The notes under the pieces: model-generated
What the model saw: only the letters and a program-made list of their open reading frames with translations
Databases searched by the model: none
Told to the model about the DNA's origin: nothing
Translations under genes and position numbers: made by a program
NCBI RefSeq assembly: GCF_035222275.1
Contig: NW_026946359.1
Coordinates: 3,658,001 to 3,722,000, forward strand
Direction: 5' to 3'
Origin: Podospora bellae-mahoneyi
Taxonomy: Eukaryota > Ascomycota > Sordariomycetes > Sordariales > Podosporaceae
DNA length: 64,000 bases
In this document: positions 1-10,565 of the stretch, in pieces
Layout: each line of letters begins with the position of its first letter
Numbering within the stretch: the stretch's first letter is position 1

Positions 1-106
1 ACATGTCGTCGCTGTCGGGTTTGGGGAGGCCGTCGGGGGCGAGGGAGGAGACGGCTGTAACGCCTCCGGGGCGGGGGGCTGAGGTGGGGGGGCGTTGAGG
101 GGGCAT
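1..106 (-). CDS. N-terminal end of an unknown gene, running off the left edge
   Basis: Reading the minus strand from an ATG at 104-106 gives about 35 open codons up to the window edge. The peptide starts MPPQRPPTSAPRPGG and continues through a Pro/Ser/Asp-rich stretch ending PDSDDM. Upstream of the ATG, on the plus side, is a long T tract, which reads as an A-rich leader on the coding strand and is common before fungal start codons. The gene would be divergent from NudC, sharing the 107-533 promoter. Low-complexity N-termini of this kind are frequent in fungal proteins and do not identify a family. The call rests on an open frame and a plausible leader only; it could be fortuitous. Confidence 0.45.
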   Translation of the reverse strand, partial: MPPQRPPTSAPRPGGVTAVSSLAPDGLPKPDSDDM

Positions 107-533
107 TTTTTTTTTTTTTGTTTTTTCTATTTCTGTCTGGTGTGTTTGAAATGTCCGGTGGACGATAGTTGTTGTTGTTGTAGTGGTGAGTGGTGGTGCT
201 GGTAGTGAAGTGGGATGTTTGTAGTCGCGAAACCGTTTGCAAAAGGCTACAGTCGGAATTAATACAAGGCTGAGGTTGGTAAGCCACCACTTGACGCGAA
301 CCACCCCCCTGTAGGATATGTGGGGCCAGCCATGTGGGGTACCTTTCACCTGGGAAGTGCGGGGTCCCCAAGCTTTCCAAAGAGCTCCCTTTTGCCCCCA
401 CCATGAGCTCAGCGGCCAGCCAGTGTTCCATCGCTTTCTATTGTCAGTTTCCAAACTCCCATATCAACAAACCCCCTTTTCTCACCATTCCCAACTATCA
501 CCACCAACAACACTACAGTCAAACCCCTTCAAA
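107..533. promoter_or_regulatory. Shared 5' region between the left-edge gene and nudC
   Basis: This gap separates two divergent starts. It holds a T-rich tract (about 105-128), GTT/GTG microsatellite-like runs (about 165-200), and CT/CA-rich sequence just before the NudC ATG, typical of a fungal leader. I see no further gene. Confidence 0.5.
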
Positions 534-1157
534 ATGGCCGACACCGGTACGTGTTAACCCCCTTTCCCCCTCATCCCGCCCATCTAACAACCCCCCCCGC
601 CTTTAGATCCCACCACCGAAGCCGCCGCGCTCGCCCGCGAAAAAGCCGAACAAGCCTCCCTCCCCTACACCTGGACCCAAACCCTCCCCGACCTAACCCT
701 CACCTTCCCCATCCCCGCCTCCCTCAAGGCCCGCGACCTCTCCATCTCCCTCACCAAAACCACCATTTCCGCCGGCATAAAAGGTCAAACCCCCATCATC
801 TCGGGTCAATTCCCCCACCCCATCCACGTCGACGACTCCACCTGGACAATCACCACATCCCCAGACAACAGCTCCAAAACAGTCGAGATCCTCCTCGACA
901 AGGTCAACAAGCAAGAGTGGTGGGCTCACGTTGTCACCACTGCCCCCAAGATCGACGTCACAAAGATTGTTCCCGATAACTCCAAACTCTCAGACCTGGA
1001 CGGGGAGACGAGAGGTCTGGTGGAGAAGATGATGTATGACCAGCGGCAGAAAGAGCAAGGGCTGCCGACGAGTGACGAGCAAAAGAAGATGGAGATTCTC
1101 AAAAAGTTTCAGGAGCAGCATCCTGAGATGGATTTTAGTAATGCCAAGATTCAATGA
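534..1157 (+). CDS. nudC: Nuclear movement protein NudC (p23/CS domain co-chaperone)
   Basis: Two exons, 534-546 and 607-1157, joined across a GTACGT...TTTAG intron, give 187 residues starting [23 protein letters not shown]/p23-like beta-sandwich runs from about residue 20 ([17 protein letters not shown]) to about 115, with the family's [13 protein letters not shown] segment. The C-terminal NudC tail follows, with a [19 protein letters not shown] helix ending in MDFSNAKIQ. NudC proteins stabilise Lis1/dynein-pathway clients and are required for nuclear migration in Aspergillus hyphae; that role is known for the family, not shown here. Length matches fungal NudC (about 190 residues). The tiny first coding exon is also normal. 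A run of G follows the stop at about 1161-1175. Confidence 0.93.
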
Positions 1158-1682
1158 GAAAGGGGGGGGGGGGGGTAATGTTACCAAAAACCAATGTTGG
1201 AAGGGGTGAGTGACATCACGAATTTTATGAAATAATTTTATACAGTGGGAGGTTTAATCGAGTTCTATTTTGGTCATGAAAATTCATGAAAACTGGCTGG
1301 AGATCATATTCTACCTCTGCTGCTGAAAATTTTCGAATACGGTCAATATGGGATCAAGATTGGGGGAAATGTGAGGAGTGAAACGAATCGCTCAAGACCG
1401 CTGATTTTCAAGTCACCAAAGAAGCAACTGGTCAAGGCGTCAGAGAGCTCCTCTTGATTTGATCTTGGAATCGCTAGTAATGATAAGCAGATTGAAGATG
1501 CTGCAAACCATCAATTGTCAGATTGAAAGCGTTCCGTGGAAGATTGGTGGTCACTCCAAAGAGTTATGTCATGCCAGAAAGGGATGGAAAACCGTGATAC
1601 ACCGCATCACAGGGAAACAAAACAAAAAAAAAAAAAGATGCAATAGTTCGATTTCTAAACCATCGACCCTATGGTCTCACCA
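1158..1682. other. Convergent intergenic gap
   Basis: This is the 3' flank between NudC (plus) and the URI gene (minus). It contains a G run just after the NudC stop and an A run at about 1622-1637. No gene seen. Confidence 0.5.
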
Positions 1683-3461
1683 TTACTGTATCTTGTTCAA
1701 CCTCGCCTGCTTAAACCTGCTCAGCTTCTTCGGCCCGTCATTATTCGCAATCAACCCGTCCTCATTCAGCGGCGGGTCCTCAATAAACCCTCCCTGCTTT
1801 TGGATCAGCTGGTTCCTCATGCGGTTATACTCCACCGCAGCGGCTTGATACAACATCGCCTCGTCCATGTCATCTGGTTCAGCGGCTGTAGCGGGGGTGG
1901 GTCTCTCAACAACAGTGGGGGCAATGGTTGTATCCTCTGGCGGTGTCGGCTCGGGTGGTGGTGCGGCAGCTTTGTGGATAAACGTTGCAGGCAGCTGGTG
2001 TGGCCCTGGTGGGAGGCCACCGGTGGCGCGCTCTTTCTTGAAGCGCGAGACACGCTTGGGTGGTTCCTCTGGTTCGTCGTCTTGCATGGTCAAATCTGTG
2101 ACCTTTTCCACAATGTCGACGACGGGATTGATCTTGGGGGCTGCTGGTGCATCTGGCCGGGTGGTGGTGGTAGTAGGAGCAATATCCAGCTCTGTCGCAA
2201 AGCTGACGCTCTTCTCCCCCTTGGGTGCTTTCGCCTTCTCCTTGGGAGTCTTCGTCGCTGCCTTGGGTGCCGATTCCTTGACAACCGAAATCCTCCCCAT
2301 ACCCTCATCAGGTACCGTTCGTTCTTGCTGAACAGGAGCGCTAAACGCAGATTTCACTCCGAGTTTCTTTTCGAGCTCCTGCATGCGTTGGATGTAGTCA
2401 GAAGACAAAACGCTGTGCTTGGATCTTCCCAAATCGTCCTCGTCATCGTCTTCCTCATCATCATCCATATCCCAGTCCTCGTCATCACTAAACTCGCCCT
2501 CTTCCAAGGTGAGTTCAGCGACTACAGGACCGATTTCCGACATGCTATACTCGAGCATCTCCCGCCGCAGCTTGGCATCCTCCTCCGGCTCATCCTCCGG
2601 AACAACAGCCTTGGACATATCCATGGCCTGCGACTCCTGAGCAATCTTGATGACGTGCTCCAATTGCTGCTGCGCAAACGTCTTCTCCAACTTTTCCCCT
2701 TCCGCATGTCCAGGCTTCGTACCCTCAGCAAACGTAACCGTCTTTTTGGCGACCATCGACTCCCCATTGGCCACACCCCCCTTCGGTTCACCCTTTCGCT
2801 CGACAGCCTTTGGCGTGGCCTTCTTCTCCTCTTGCTCCTTCTTCACCTTCCCCTCCTCAACCCCCCTCTCAATCTCCCCCCTCGCCCTCCCCCCCTCCTC
2901 CTCCGTCTCCGCCAACACCCCCCCCGCCTTCTCAAAAACCTCCATCAACCTCCCCGCCGCCTCCCCCCCACTCCGCACTCCCGCATCAACCACATTCCCC
3001 TCCTCATCCAACCACTCAACAATATCCATAATCGGCAACCCACTCTCCTCATCCCTCGGCACATCCGGGCTCGCCACCACCTCCGCCGCCGCCAGCCGAT
3101 TCTCCTCCTGCTCTAGCATTTTGCCCACAGTATTGATGTTCCCCTCTACGTAATCAATCCTGTGAGTCAACAAGCTGAGCATTTGATCCACCTCTCGAAA
3201 ATCAGTCTTTCCCATTATCTCGTGGATTTCCTTTTGGGTGAGGACCTTGCCCGAGAAGTCGCGGCGGATGCGGCGGAGGGATTCAACTGGGGTGGGGGTG
3301 GTCGAGGGGAGGAGGGAGATTTCTTCTTTGAGGGACGAGTATTCGAGGTACCATTGCTGCCAGTGGGAGAGGGAGGCGCGGAGTTGGGTGACTTTTTGGG
3401 TGAGGGTGGTTATGTGGGTGGAGAGGGTGGTGAGGTGGTCTTTTGGCGGTTGGGATGACAT
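1683..3461 (-). CDS. Unconventional prefoldin RPB5 interactor, URI/Bud27-like
   Basis: A single exon of 592 residues. The N-terminus (about 1-135) is a prefoldin-type coiled coil with LTTLSTHITTLTQKV, WQQWYLEYSSLKEEI, VDQMLSLLTHRIDYVEGNI and MLEQEENRLAAA. A long acidic, disordered middle follows. The C-terminal half has short basic motifs (RVSRFKKERA, KKLSRFKQARLNK), as seen in the DUF3835 part of fungal Bud27. The family helps assemble RNA polymerases through Rpb5 and affects TOR signalling and translation; that is established knowledge, not visible here. The frame stays open 30 codons upstream, but the second Met (MSSQPPKDHL) begins the conserved coiled coil and was chosen as start. Confidence 0.85.
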   Translation of the reverse strand: MSSQPPKDHLTTLSTHITTLTQKVTQLRASLSHWQQWYLEYSSLKEEISLLPSTTPTPVESLRRIRRDFSGKVLTQKEIHEIMGKTDFREVDQMLSLLTHRIDYVEGNINTVGKMLEQEENRLAAAEVVASPDVPRDEESGLPIMDIVEWLDEEGNVVDAGVRSGGEAAGRLMEVFEKAGGVLAETEEEGGRARGEIERGVEEGKVKKEQEEKKATPKAVERKGEPKGGVANGESMVAKKTVTFAEGTKPGHAEGEKLEKTFAQQQLEHVIKIAQESQAMDMSKAVVPEDEPEEDAKLRREMLEYSMSEIGPVVAELTLEEGEFSDDEDWDMDDDEEDDDEDDLGRSKHSVLSSDYIQRMQELEKKLGVKSAFSAPVQQERTVPDEGMGRISVVKESAPKAATKTPKEKAKAPKGEKSVSFATELDIAPTTTTTRPDAPAAPKINPVVDIVEKVTDLTMQDDEPEEPPKRVSRFKKERATGGLPPGPHQLPATFIHKAAAPPPEPTPPEDTTIAPTVVERPTPATAAEPDDMDEAMLYQAAAVEYNRMRNQLIQKQGGFIEDPPLNEDGLIANNDGPKKLSRFKQARLNKIQ

Positions 3462-3949
3462 GGTGGGCGGCGTGGTTTGTTGTCGTCGTGTTGGTTGGCT
3501 GACGACAGATTTTATGCACGTTGAAGGTTGGGAGGAAAATGAACGGGGCAAATTTTGGAAGGGTTTGGAATTGACGTCGAAGGGTTACCAAAAAAACGGT
3601 TCAAACAATCTGCGACGGGGTGGACACTGTGTTGAACACTGTGTTGAACACTGTGTGTGGGGTCTGACCTCCTGTGACGGAACCTGGGACGACCAGGCAT
3701 TGGGAACAAGTAAAGCCAGCCAGGTAACTAATTAATTAAAGTGAAATATTCAACTCACAGTGTATTCCCACCGCCAAACCCAAACTAATAATTACAGTTA
3801 CATGAGAGCAAAACTATGTATGCCGATATGCTCCGCTCGCTACCTATGCAAAGATTTTGTTCCTTATCCATCCTTTCTTCTCTCCCATCCAAAAAAGATC
3901 AAGTCAAAAACTCTCTATCAATACACACCACCCCATCCCCTAATGCCTC
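3462..3949. other. Gap upstream of the URI gene
   Basis: This holds the promoter of the URI gene and the 3' flank of the next minus-strand gene. A 12-bp unit (CACTGTGTTGAA) is repeated about three times at 3626-3660. Nothing else seen. Confidence 0.4.
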
Positions 3950-6826
3950 CTAATACCCCTGCCTACTATACTGACTGGGCGCATACCCATTCGCCGGCCT
4001 ATCAATCCTCTTCCCGTCCAAAAACTTGGGGCTGTTTTGCGCCTGTCCCGCATACGGATCGTTCCCCATCTGCTCCCGCCTCCTCTGCTCAAAGGCCGCC
4101 CTCTCCTCCTCGTCCAGACTGAACGCCTTCTTCAACCACCCAAACGCGCTCCTCTTCTTCTTCAGCCCCGCTCCCCCCTTCGAGTTGGCTGTTTCGGTCG
4201 TCATTGTTGTCCCGTTGCTCATCACTGACATGCCCATCGCGGATGGGATATTCCTTGAGGGGATCGGCGGGTGCGGGAAGTTGAACTGCTGCACTCCACC
4301 GACGGTACCGGAGGTGTGTGGGCGTTGCTGGAGAGGGGAGTAAGGGTTCGCCTGGACGGGACGGAAAAACTGCCTGTCTGAGTGCGGGGAAGGGATGAGG
4401 CCCGGGGCGATGAAGGATGGCGGGGGAGAAAAGTCGGCTAGGGAGGAGGAGATGGAGGTTATGGAGTTTACGGGAGGACGTTCCATGTCCGAGCCGGAGC
4501 CGTAGGCTGAATCTGGGGCTTGAAAGGTTTGGTAGCTGTTTTGTTGCTGGAGGTGGTTGTGGTAGGCCACTCGGGCGGAGGTTGAGTAGTTTTGGTGTTG
4601 CTGAACGGCATGGTGGTGGGTGTCAGGTGGGGGCACGTGGATGGACCCTGGGGGGTTCATCTTCAGGGAGATGCGATCCCGGAGAGAGGTGCGGTTATTG
4701 TTTGTGGGGTACATATCCACCTCAAGATCTGCGTCTGGAACAACCTCTGGTGCGTTCCCTGGGTCACGAAGAGATTCCATTCGCATGGAATCGGATCCGA
4801 GAGAATCCGTCCCGAAAGAATCCGTCCTCTTGGTAGAGGTTGTTTGGAAGGAGTCGGTTCTGGTGGAAGATGGCCTCGGCTCATATCTAGAGTCGGGGAG
4901 AACATCTCGCTTGGGGGCCGCCGCTCGATTCCTCGCTCCAATCTCAACAACCTTTGGGCCTCGCACTTCAATCACCTTGGGCTTGGGGATTTCGACCACC
5001 TTCGGCCTCGGGTTCTCCACGATCCTTGCTCGGGGAGATTCAACAATCTGGGCCCTGGACGTCTGCGGCCTGTGGGTTTGCTCACGGGGCTTGGGAGAGG
5101 CAGTCCCTGGCTTAGGGATCGAGTCGGCCGGTGAGGGAAAGTCGAGCTTGGCACTAGGGACATTCTCTCTTGGCTTGGGACGCTCAGCAACGATCCTGGG
5201 CGAAGGCTGGGGGGATGGTCGTGGGGAAGGACGAGGTGATGGTCGCGGTGATGGCTGAGGGGTGTAGACTGTGGGCTGTAAGAGATACAGAGTGCTCTCC
5301 TCAGCTCGGTTTTCCTCCTCCTTGTGCACTTCCAATTTTGGAGCCTCGAGCAGAACATTGGGTCGTTCAGAAAGCCGTCGAGGATTTCGAGCAGGCGGTG
5401 GCGGCGACTCGGGAGGTGATTCGGCTGGTGCTTGCGGTTGCGGTGATGGTGTTGGTCGCGGTGGTTGTGCTCGTGTAGGTGGCTGATAAACTGCAGAGGT
5501 TAAAAGTTGCGGGGGTGATTGAGGAGGCGGTGATGATGACTGGGGTAGTGATTTGGGAGGCGACAGCGGAGTATCTTTGGTCTCTGTTTCCTCCTGAATG
5601 GTCGGCACAGGTGCTTGCGGCGGAGTGGCCGGCCGTTCCTCCGGGGCAGGCTTAGGTTCTTCGGGTAGCGAAAAGTTCAAGAATGACGACGGTCTAGATG
5701 CTGTAAGCGCATTGATCGTGCTCAGGCGTAAAGACAACCGGGGAGGCGAGTTGGGGATCTTCCTCGGTGGTGATGTCGGGGGCGTTGTGATAGTTGTGGC
5801 AGACGCATCTGATGGCTTGGGACTGTGCTTCGGAGATGTGTAAGTGGCAGCACTCAGCTGCTGCGACCTGACTCTGCGGCTGACCTCGCCAGCTCTCCGG
5901 TCCATCTCCGAGACCATGCCAGCCAGTCTCACCACCAACGCGTTCAGTGAACTACCCTTGTGCTGCAAATCCATAAAGGCGTTGAACCAGCCATCTGTGT
6001 TGCCCTTCATAGCATCGAAGATGTCAATGACATCAGGGCGCTCCTGTCGCCATGGCCCGTGGTGCTGCTCGGCCAAATAAATGGTAAAATCTCTGGTCGC
6101 CGCAAGACCTTCAGCCAGGTCTTGCGTGGTTTGCTTGAGAGCAATCTGAGTGCGTGCCAGGATATGCTCAATCTTTTCATTGCCCTCCAAAATGGTCATC
6201 CGGTAGTTCTGATCCTCCAGCATGCGTTCAAACACATCAATATTGTCCATGGGCAACCGCAGGTGCTCAATCCTGAGCTTCACGTCTTTCATGGCCAGAT
6301 CCATATCCTCCAGTGTCGTTTCCAGAAACTCGTCCACCTCGTCGATGTGCCCTTGCAAGATGGAGACAACCAGAATCTGGCTGTTGGCCATGCCGTTGAG
6401 CAGTAAATAGACACCAAAAGAGATCTGGGCCATCAACCGCCGAAGCTCGTGTGCCTGTTGTCCAGGTCGAAACCGCCACAACGCTGCTGGGTGAGGGTCA
6501 GAGTGCTCACCATCGAGCAGCTCCTCACGACGAGCTTTGGCATCGCCAGTCCTCAGCTTGGGCTTCCCCGAGTTTTCACCTTCGGTGGCCTCGACCAGAG
6601 ACTCGGCAAAGGCATCCTGCATGGAAGGGATCGGATGCTGTGGTGCTGATGATGCTGCGGACGAAGACGGCACCGGGGGTCCCGGCCGCGGCTTTTCCTC
6701 GGGTCTCCCTCGTGAATCCAGCTTGAGATCTGACCCCATGTCCCTGATGTCGTCGTCATCGGCGATTAACATTATTGGTAGCTGCACATCGGATATCCTC
6801 GATGATGGGTGGCGTGGGAAGGCCAT
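3950..6826 (-). CDS. Large proline-rich conserved fungal protein, function unknown
   Basis: A single exon of 958 residues, starting at the first true ATG (MAFPRHPSSRISD); the frame extends upstream without another ATG. Residues about 90-350 are predicted helical and ordered: ALWRFRPGQQAHELRRLMAQ, ISFGVYLLLNGMANSQ, and a coiled coil around HIDEVDEFLETTLEDMDLAM. The C-terminal two thirds are disordered, rich in Pro/Ser/Arg, with SPRPSPRPSP-type repeats (about 550-575) and KP-x-VVE/IVE repeats (about 620-660). A short basic helix lies near the end (KKKRSAFGWLKKAFSLDEEE). I do not recognise the family. The layout suggests a scaffold or cortical adaptor, but that is a guess. It is flanked by a 2.8-kb upstream gap. 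Confidence 0.8.
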   Translation of the reverse strand: MAFPRHPSSRISDVQLPIMLIADDDDIRDMGSDLKLDSRGRPEEKPRPGPPVPSSSAASSAPQHPIPSMQDAFAESLVEATEGENSGKPKLRTGDAKARREELLDGEHSDPHPAALWRFRPGQQAHELRRLMAQISFGVYLLLNGMANSQILVVSILQGHIDEVDEFLETTLEDMDLAMKDVKLRIEHLRLPMDNIDVFERMLEDQNYRMTILEGNEKIEHILARTQIALKQTTQDLAEGLAATRDFTIYLAEQHHGPWRQERPDVIDIFDAMKGNTDGWFNAFMDLQHKGSSLNALVVRLAGMVSEMDRRAGEVSRRVRSQQLSAATYTSPKHSPKPSDASATTITTPPTSPPRKIPNSPPRLSLRLSTINALTASRPSSFLNFSLPEEPKPAPEERPATPPQAPVPTIQEETETKDTPLSPPKSLPQSSSPPPQSPPQLLTSAVYQPPTRAQPPRPTPSPQPQAPAESPPESPPPPARNPRRLSERPNVLLEAPKLEVHKEEENRAEESTLYLLQPTVYTPQPSPRPSPRPSPRPSPQPSPRIVAERPKPRENVPSAKLDFPSPADSIPKPGTASPKPREQTHRPQTSRAQIVESPRARIVENPRPKVVEIPKPKVIEVRGPKVVEIGARNRAAAPKRDVLPDSRYEPRPSSTRTDSFQTTSTKRTDSFGTDSLGSDSMRMESLRDPGNAPEVVPDADLEVDMYPTNNNRTSLRDRISLKMNPPGSIHVPPPDTHHHAVQQHQNYSTSARVAYHNHLQQQNSYQTFQAPDSAYGSGSDMERPPVNSITSISSSLADFSPPPSFIAPGLIPSPHSDRQFFRPVQANPYSPLQQRPHTSGTVGGVQQFNFPHPPIPSRNIPSAMGMSVMSNGTTMTTETANSKGGAGLKKKRSAFGWLKKAFSLDEEERAAFEQRRREQMGNDPYAGQAQNSPKFLDGKRIDRPANGYAPSQYSRQGY

Positions 6827-9612
6827 GATTAGGTGGCCGACCCTGACGGCTTCGATACGTTGTTGACAGCTTCGACGGGCCCGAAGATTCGGCAACCATT
6901 GGCCTGCCGATCAACCCGGCGATCGGCAGGAACGGTGGGACGGTGTGGTTCGTTCGCGGGTGGGGCCGGATGTTGTGCGTTCTGTTCCACGGGAGCCCGC
7001 AGTTTGATGGCGGGATGCGGTGCGACGATGGATTTTGGCAGCGCAACAGAGACACCACTACACGTCTGAAATGGAGAAACAAAAAAGAACAGCGGTCGAT
7101 AAAGATTGAAAACGGTAGCCGGGTCAGATACAGGTAGGTAAACAATTGCTTGTCATGGATATCCCTCGAGATGAAACATAATTGGTTCTGGATGGACCCC
7201 AAGAGCGCGGCGGCGGTGGGAATACGGTGAGGAGGGATGTCGGGCGGTGACTCTCACCAGGCTGGCGACGGAAGCGAGCGCCGAATGATCCAAATTCCGT
7301 CGACGAGCTGCACGGGCAGACTGTCAAACACTCGCCAGCAGAGAGCTTTCTCGTGATACCAGGCTCGGTCCGGGGAAGGGTGTCGCACGATGCTGATCCA
7401 GGCGCGCTCTTCGTTTCTAGGGGGGGGGGCCCAGGGGGTGAAACAAAGTCCAATGTTTCCTGTTTGCTCAGCACGGGGGTGTGTCTGCTGTTGTTATCGT
7501 GAACTTCCAGGTGGGGATGGATGGAAATTGCCTGAATGATGAGAAATACCCAAAGAGAAAGCACTACCGTCCTCCGGTAGACAAGAAGAGAAACGGAGAG
7601 ATAATGATGGAGAAAGCAAAGAGAAAAGAAGACCACCGACCGGGCGGTTTTCGAGAGAGGAAGAACAGCAAACTCAGCGTTGCGTTCCGCTCCACTCGCG
7701 CACTATTGACAGGCGGCGCATTTGCTCAGTGCTTCTGGTTCCTGACTGGGAGACCAGGCGTGCCCTGCACCGGCGTGGCACACACACTCACCCCGACGCT
7801 ACCCACGGGCGCCATCGAGGGCCCCTGCGATGCCATCTCATCTTCCCCCATTGTTGACTATTTCTCCGTACAGTCCCCATTTGTCATTTCAATTCCTCGC
7901 TGATATGTAAAGGCCTCGACTTGGCTTCTCGTGGGGAACTGGCAGGGGAAAACCCGGATCCGGCTCGTTTGCGCACCGTACCGTCCATCTCCGTAAATTG
8001 CAATTCTTATTTTCTCTGGAAAAAACCCGGTTGCACTCTCGGGCCCTGGCCTGTGTGCCACTGGGAGGGATTCCGTCATGCGAGCCGACGTTGAAATGAA
8101 CCGTTTTCGGCCCACAACCGATCCAACGCAGAGCGGACGGTAGCTACCTAGCAATTGACGAAGAGAGGGGCCACGGAGAGACGGGGTTTGTCGTGAGAAG
8201 AATATCGGATTGCTCATCATCACCTCGGCTGCGCAAAAACGATCCTTCTTCTTCTTCTTCATCACAGTCCAGAAGAAAAGATCCAGATGCGGGACATGGC
8301 GTCTGCTAGTTGGTCTTGGCACGCAGCTGCTGCTCTGTGCCATCGCTAAGACGGAACGGAAACCCCACATATCCAGCAACGTCCCTTGTCCACGTTTTCC
8401 TCTATCAACCATATATATATAAAAGGGGGTCATTAATTGGTACATACAATTGCAGAGTCTCAGGGTAAATCCACAACACCATGAAGAAAACTGACGATAG
8501 CTGCTCTAGAGACGGACATGTTGACTCAGCGGCCTGGTTATCTCTCTACATGTGACCTTTCTGCACACACACGGACCTGAACTGGCCAAAAAATCAATAC
8601 ATGGATTGGAACCTGCAGGCCATCTGCAGCTTCCCCTTTCCAGCACGTGTTGCTCGATTAGCCGTAATAAATCGCTTCTGCTCGGCTATGTCTGTGCGTG
8701 CGGCGAGCATCTTGTGAAATGGAAAGGGATCCCCAGCTTTGATATCATGGAGAACTTCAACCTTGACCATTCTCCCATCGTCCCAACTCTCTCAGAGAAA
8801 GCATCATGACGTCCCAAACTCTAATTCCGCTCCCGCTCCCGCTCCCGGTGGTGATGATCAGCAAGCCACCACGTCCACGAAGCCATCTGTGTCTAGTGCC
8901 AGCTTGATTCATTGGTCACTGGATGCTACTCGCTGCACATATGCTTCCACGAGGCGTCGATATTACCTTATTCATTCGACAAGTCATTCCAACCAGTCAG
9001 CTCCCGACTCGGGCTTTGCTATAAGGTCCAACACCGCTCAGCACTGCTTTTCATTGCAGCGTTGTACCTTGAACGCAACAGTGGTGGCTTACGATGCTGA
9101 CAAGGAAGATGTAGGCTGACCATCAGCTGTATCCGAAATGATTCCCCGGGCAAAGGAAGCGCTAGCAGACGTTATCGTGAGAACAAAGGAACGTCATCGG
9201 CATGGGCAACCCCGACGGGAGAAATGGGCCTTTTCCACCTCCCAAGAAACGCTACCTACCCTACGGCGGCGTGGCCTGTGGGTTGTGGGCTGTGGGCTAC
9301 GTTATCGTTGGTGGTTCCAGCTGACCGAGACAGACTTCCTGCCACCTCACGGCAGTTGTTGGCTCCTTCCTTTGCTCCTTCGTGCGCATAACCTGCCAAG
9401 ACACGGAGTCTTTACATTCAGCCTTGCAAATCGAAGACCCTGAGTTCCAGGTTGCCATTCTTGTTTTGTGTTTCGTTGTCGTTCTTTTTTTTTCTTCCTT
9501 TCTTCTCTGCATCTACCGTCCGGCACCTGATCTGCAACCTAACCTGCAGGCAAGCTTCACCTCTAGCCTGATCCTACTCACCTCTGCCGCAGCGCCAAAA
9601 AAAACAACCCCT
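6827..9612. other. Long divergent intergenic region
   Basis: This lies between the minus-strand proline-rich gene and the plus-strand AIG1-like gene. The open frames in it are short, overlap one another and lack family motifs. A (TA)n stretch with a TATA-like ATATATATAAAAG occurs at about 8411-8426, and a poly-T tract at about 9485-9500 precedes the next start. Probably two long promoters or leaders; no gene supported. Confidence 0.4.
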
Positions 9613-10565
9613 ATGGCTCGCAATCCCTTCAAGTTCGGCACCGACCTCTGGGATCCGTCCCATCGGTTCGAAACCTCGTGGATTTTATCTCCCTGGGCCC
9701 TCTTCTTTTGCCGTGCGCTCATTGTAAGTTAGTTAAGTTCCCACGTTTTCCCCAGCATTTTCCCCACGAAATCTACAGCTTCCATCCCGGACACGCATGG
9801 ATCAAACTGACTCGCAATTCCACTTCGATTTAATAGTCCCTCTACGCCTTCACAACCCTCATCTTCGTCCTCGCCTACCAGTGCATCAACTCGCCCAACC
9901 ACTGCGGCGCCTCCCAAGCCCAATTCAGCTACTTCACCTCGCTCACCTACTGGGGCATAGCCTTTTACTTTTTGTTCGCCGCCATCCACACCTTCACCTA
10001 CGCCCGCACCGGCCGCCCCTTGCTCGATCGCTTCCCTCGATTCTTGCAGGCGCTCCACTCGGCCTTTTACACCACCATTGTCGTCTACCCTTTTGTCGTT
10101 ACTATTGTCTACTGGGCGCGTTTGTTCGACGGCCGTTGGTACAAACTCGCCTATGAAGGCTGGTCCAACATCTCGCAGCACGCGCTGAACAGCGTGTTTG
10201 CCTTTTTCGAGATTGTCATCCCGAGAACTGACACCCCGCCGCCGCTGCACATCCTGTGGCTGATTTTTGTGCTGGCGCTGTATCTGGCGCTGGCCTATGT
10301 GACGGAGGCGACCAAGGGGTTTTACACCTATGATTTCTTGGACCCGGAGAAGCAGAAGGGGTGGGTGGCGGTGTATGTCTTTGGGATCGCGATTGGGTGT
10401 GTGATTTTGTTTGGAGTTGCTTGGGGGTTGATCAGGCTGAGAAAATGGGTTGCTGAGACGAAACTGGGGATGGAGGGCAAGTTTGCGGGGGTGAAGAGGG
10501 AGAAGGGGTTGGTGGAGAGGGAGATTGGGGGGAAGGAGGCTATTGCTTTGCGGGAGGATGTGTAA
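9613..10565 (+). CDS. FAR-17a/AIG1-like multi-pass membrane protein (UPF0641 type)
   Basis: Two exons, 9613-9723 and 9837-10565 (GTAAGT...AATAG), give 279 residues starting MARNPFKFGTDLWDPSHRFETSW. About six hydrophobic helices follow, including SLYAFTTLIFVLAYQC, TYWGIAFYFLFAAIHTF, FYTTIVVYPFVVTIVYW, HILWLIFVLALYLALAYVT and WVAVYVFGIAIGCVILFGVA, then a basic cytosolic tail. The DPSHRFETSW start and the Tyr/His-rich helices resemble the fungal relatives of yeast YHR140W, placed in the FAR-17a/AIG1 group. Animal members (AIG1, ADTRP) hydrolyse fatty-acid esters of hydroxy fatty acids; the fungal activity is unknown to me. Likely an ER membrane protein. Confidence 0.75.

Noticed and set aside
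1160-1175. G homopolymer after the NudC stop
   Set aside because: Simple-sequence tract; no sign of function beyond possible assembly or sequencing length error.
1671-3116. Long plus-strand open frame over the URI gene (481 codons)
   Set aside because: It lies antisense to the URI frame, has low-complexity Leu/Pro/Arg composition, and no family motif. It is a shadow of the acidic, GC-rich coding strand.
4592-5258. Overlapping plus-strand frames over the proline-rich gene
   Set aside because: They mirror the repeat-rich coding strand in other phases and carry no recognisable motif.
7124-7636. Minus-strand frame upstream of the proline-rich gene
   Set aside because: Composition is low in ordered motifs, other phases are equally open, and there is no splice path joining it to the neighbouring gene.
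9138-9443. Plus-strand frame before the AIG1-like gene
   Set aside because: No start context, no motif, and followed by a T-rich leader belonging to the next gene.
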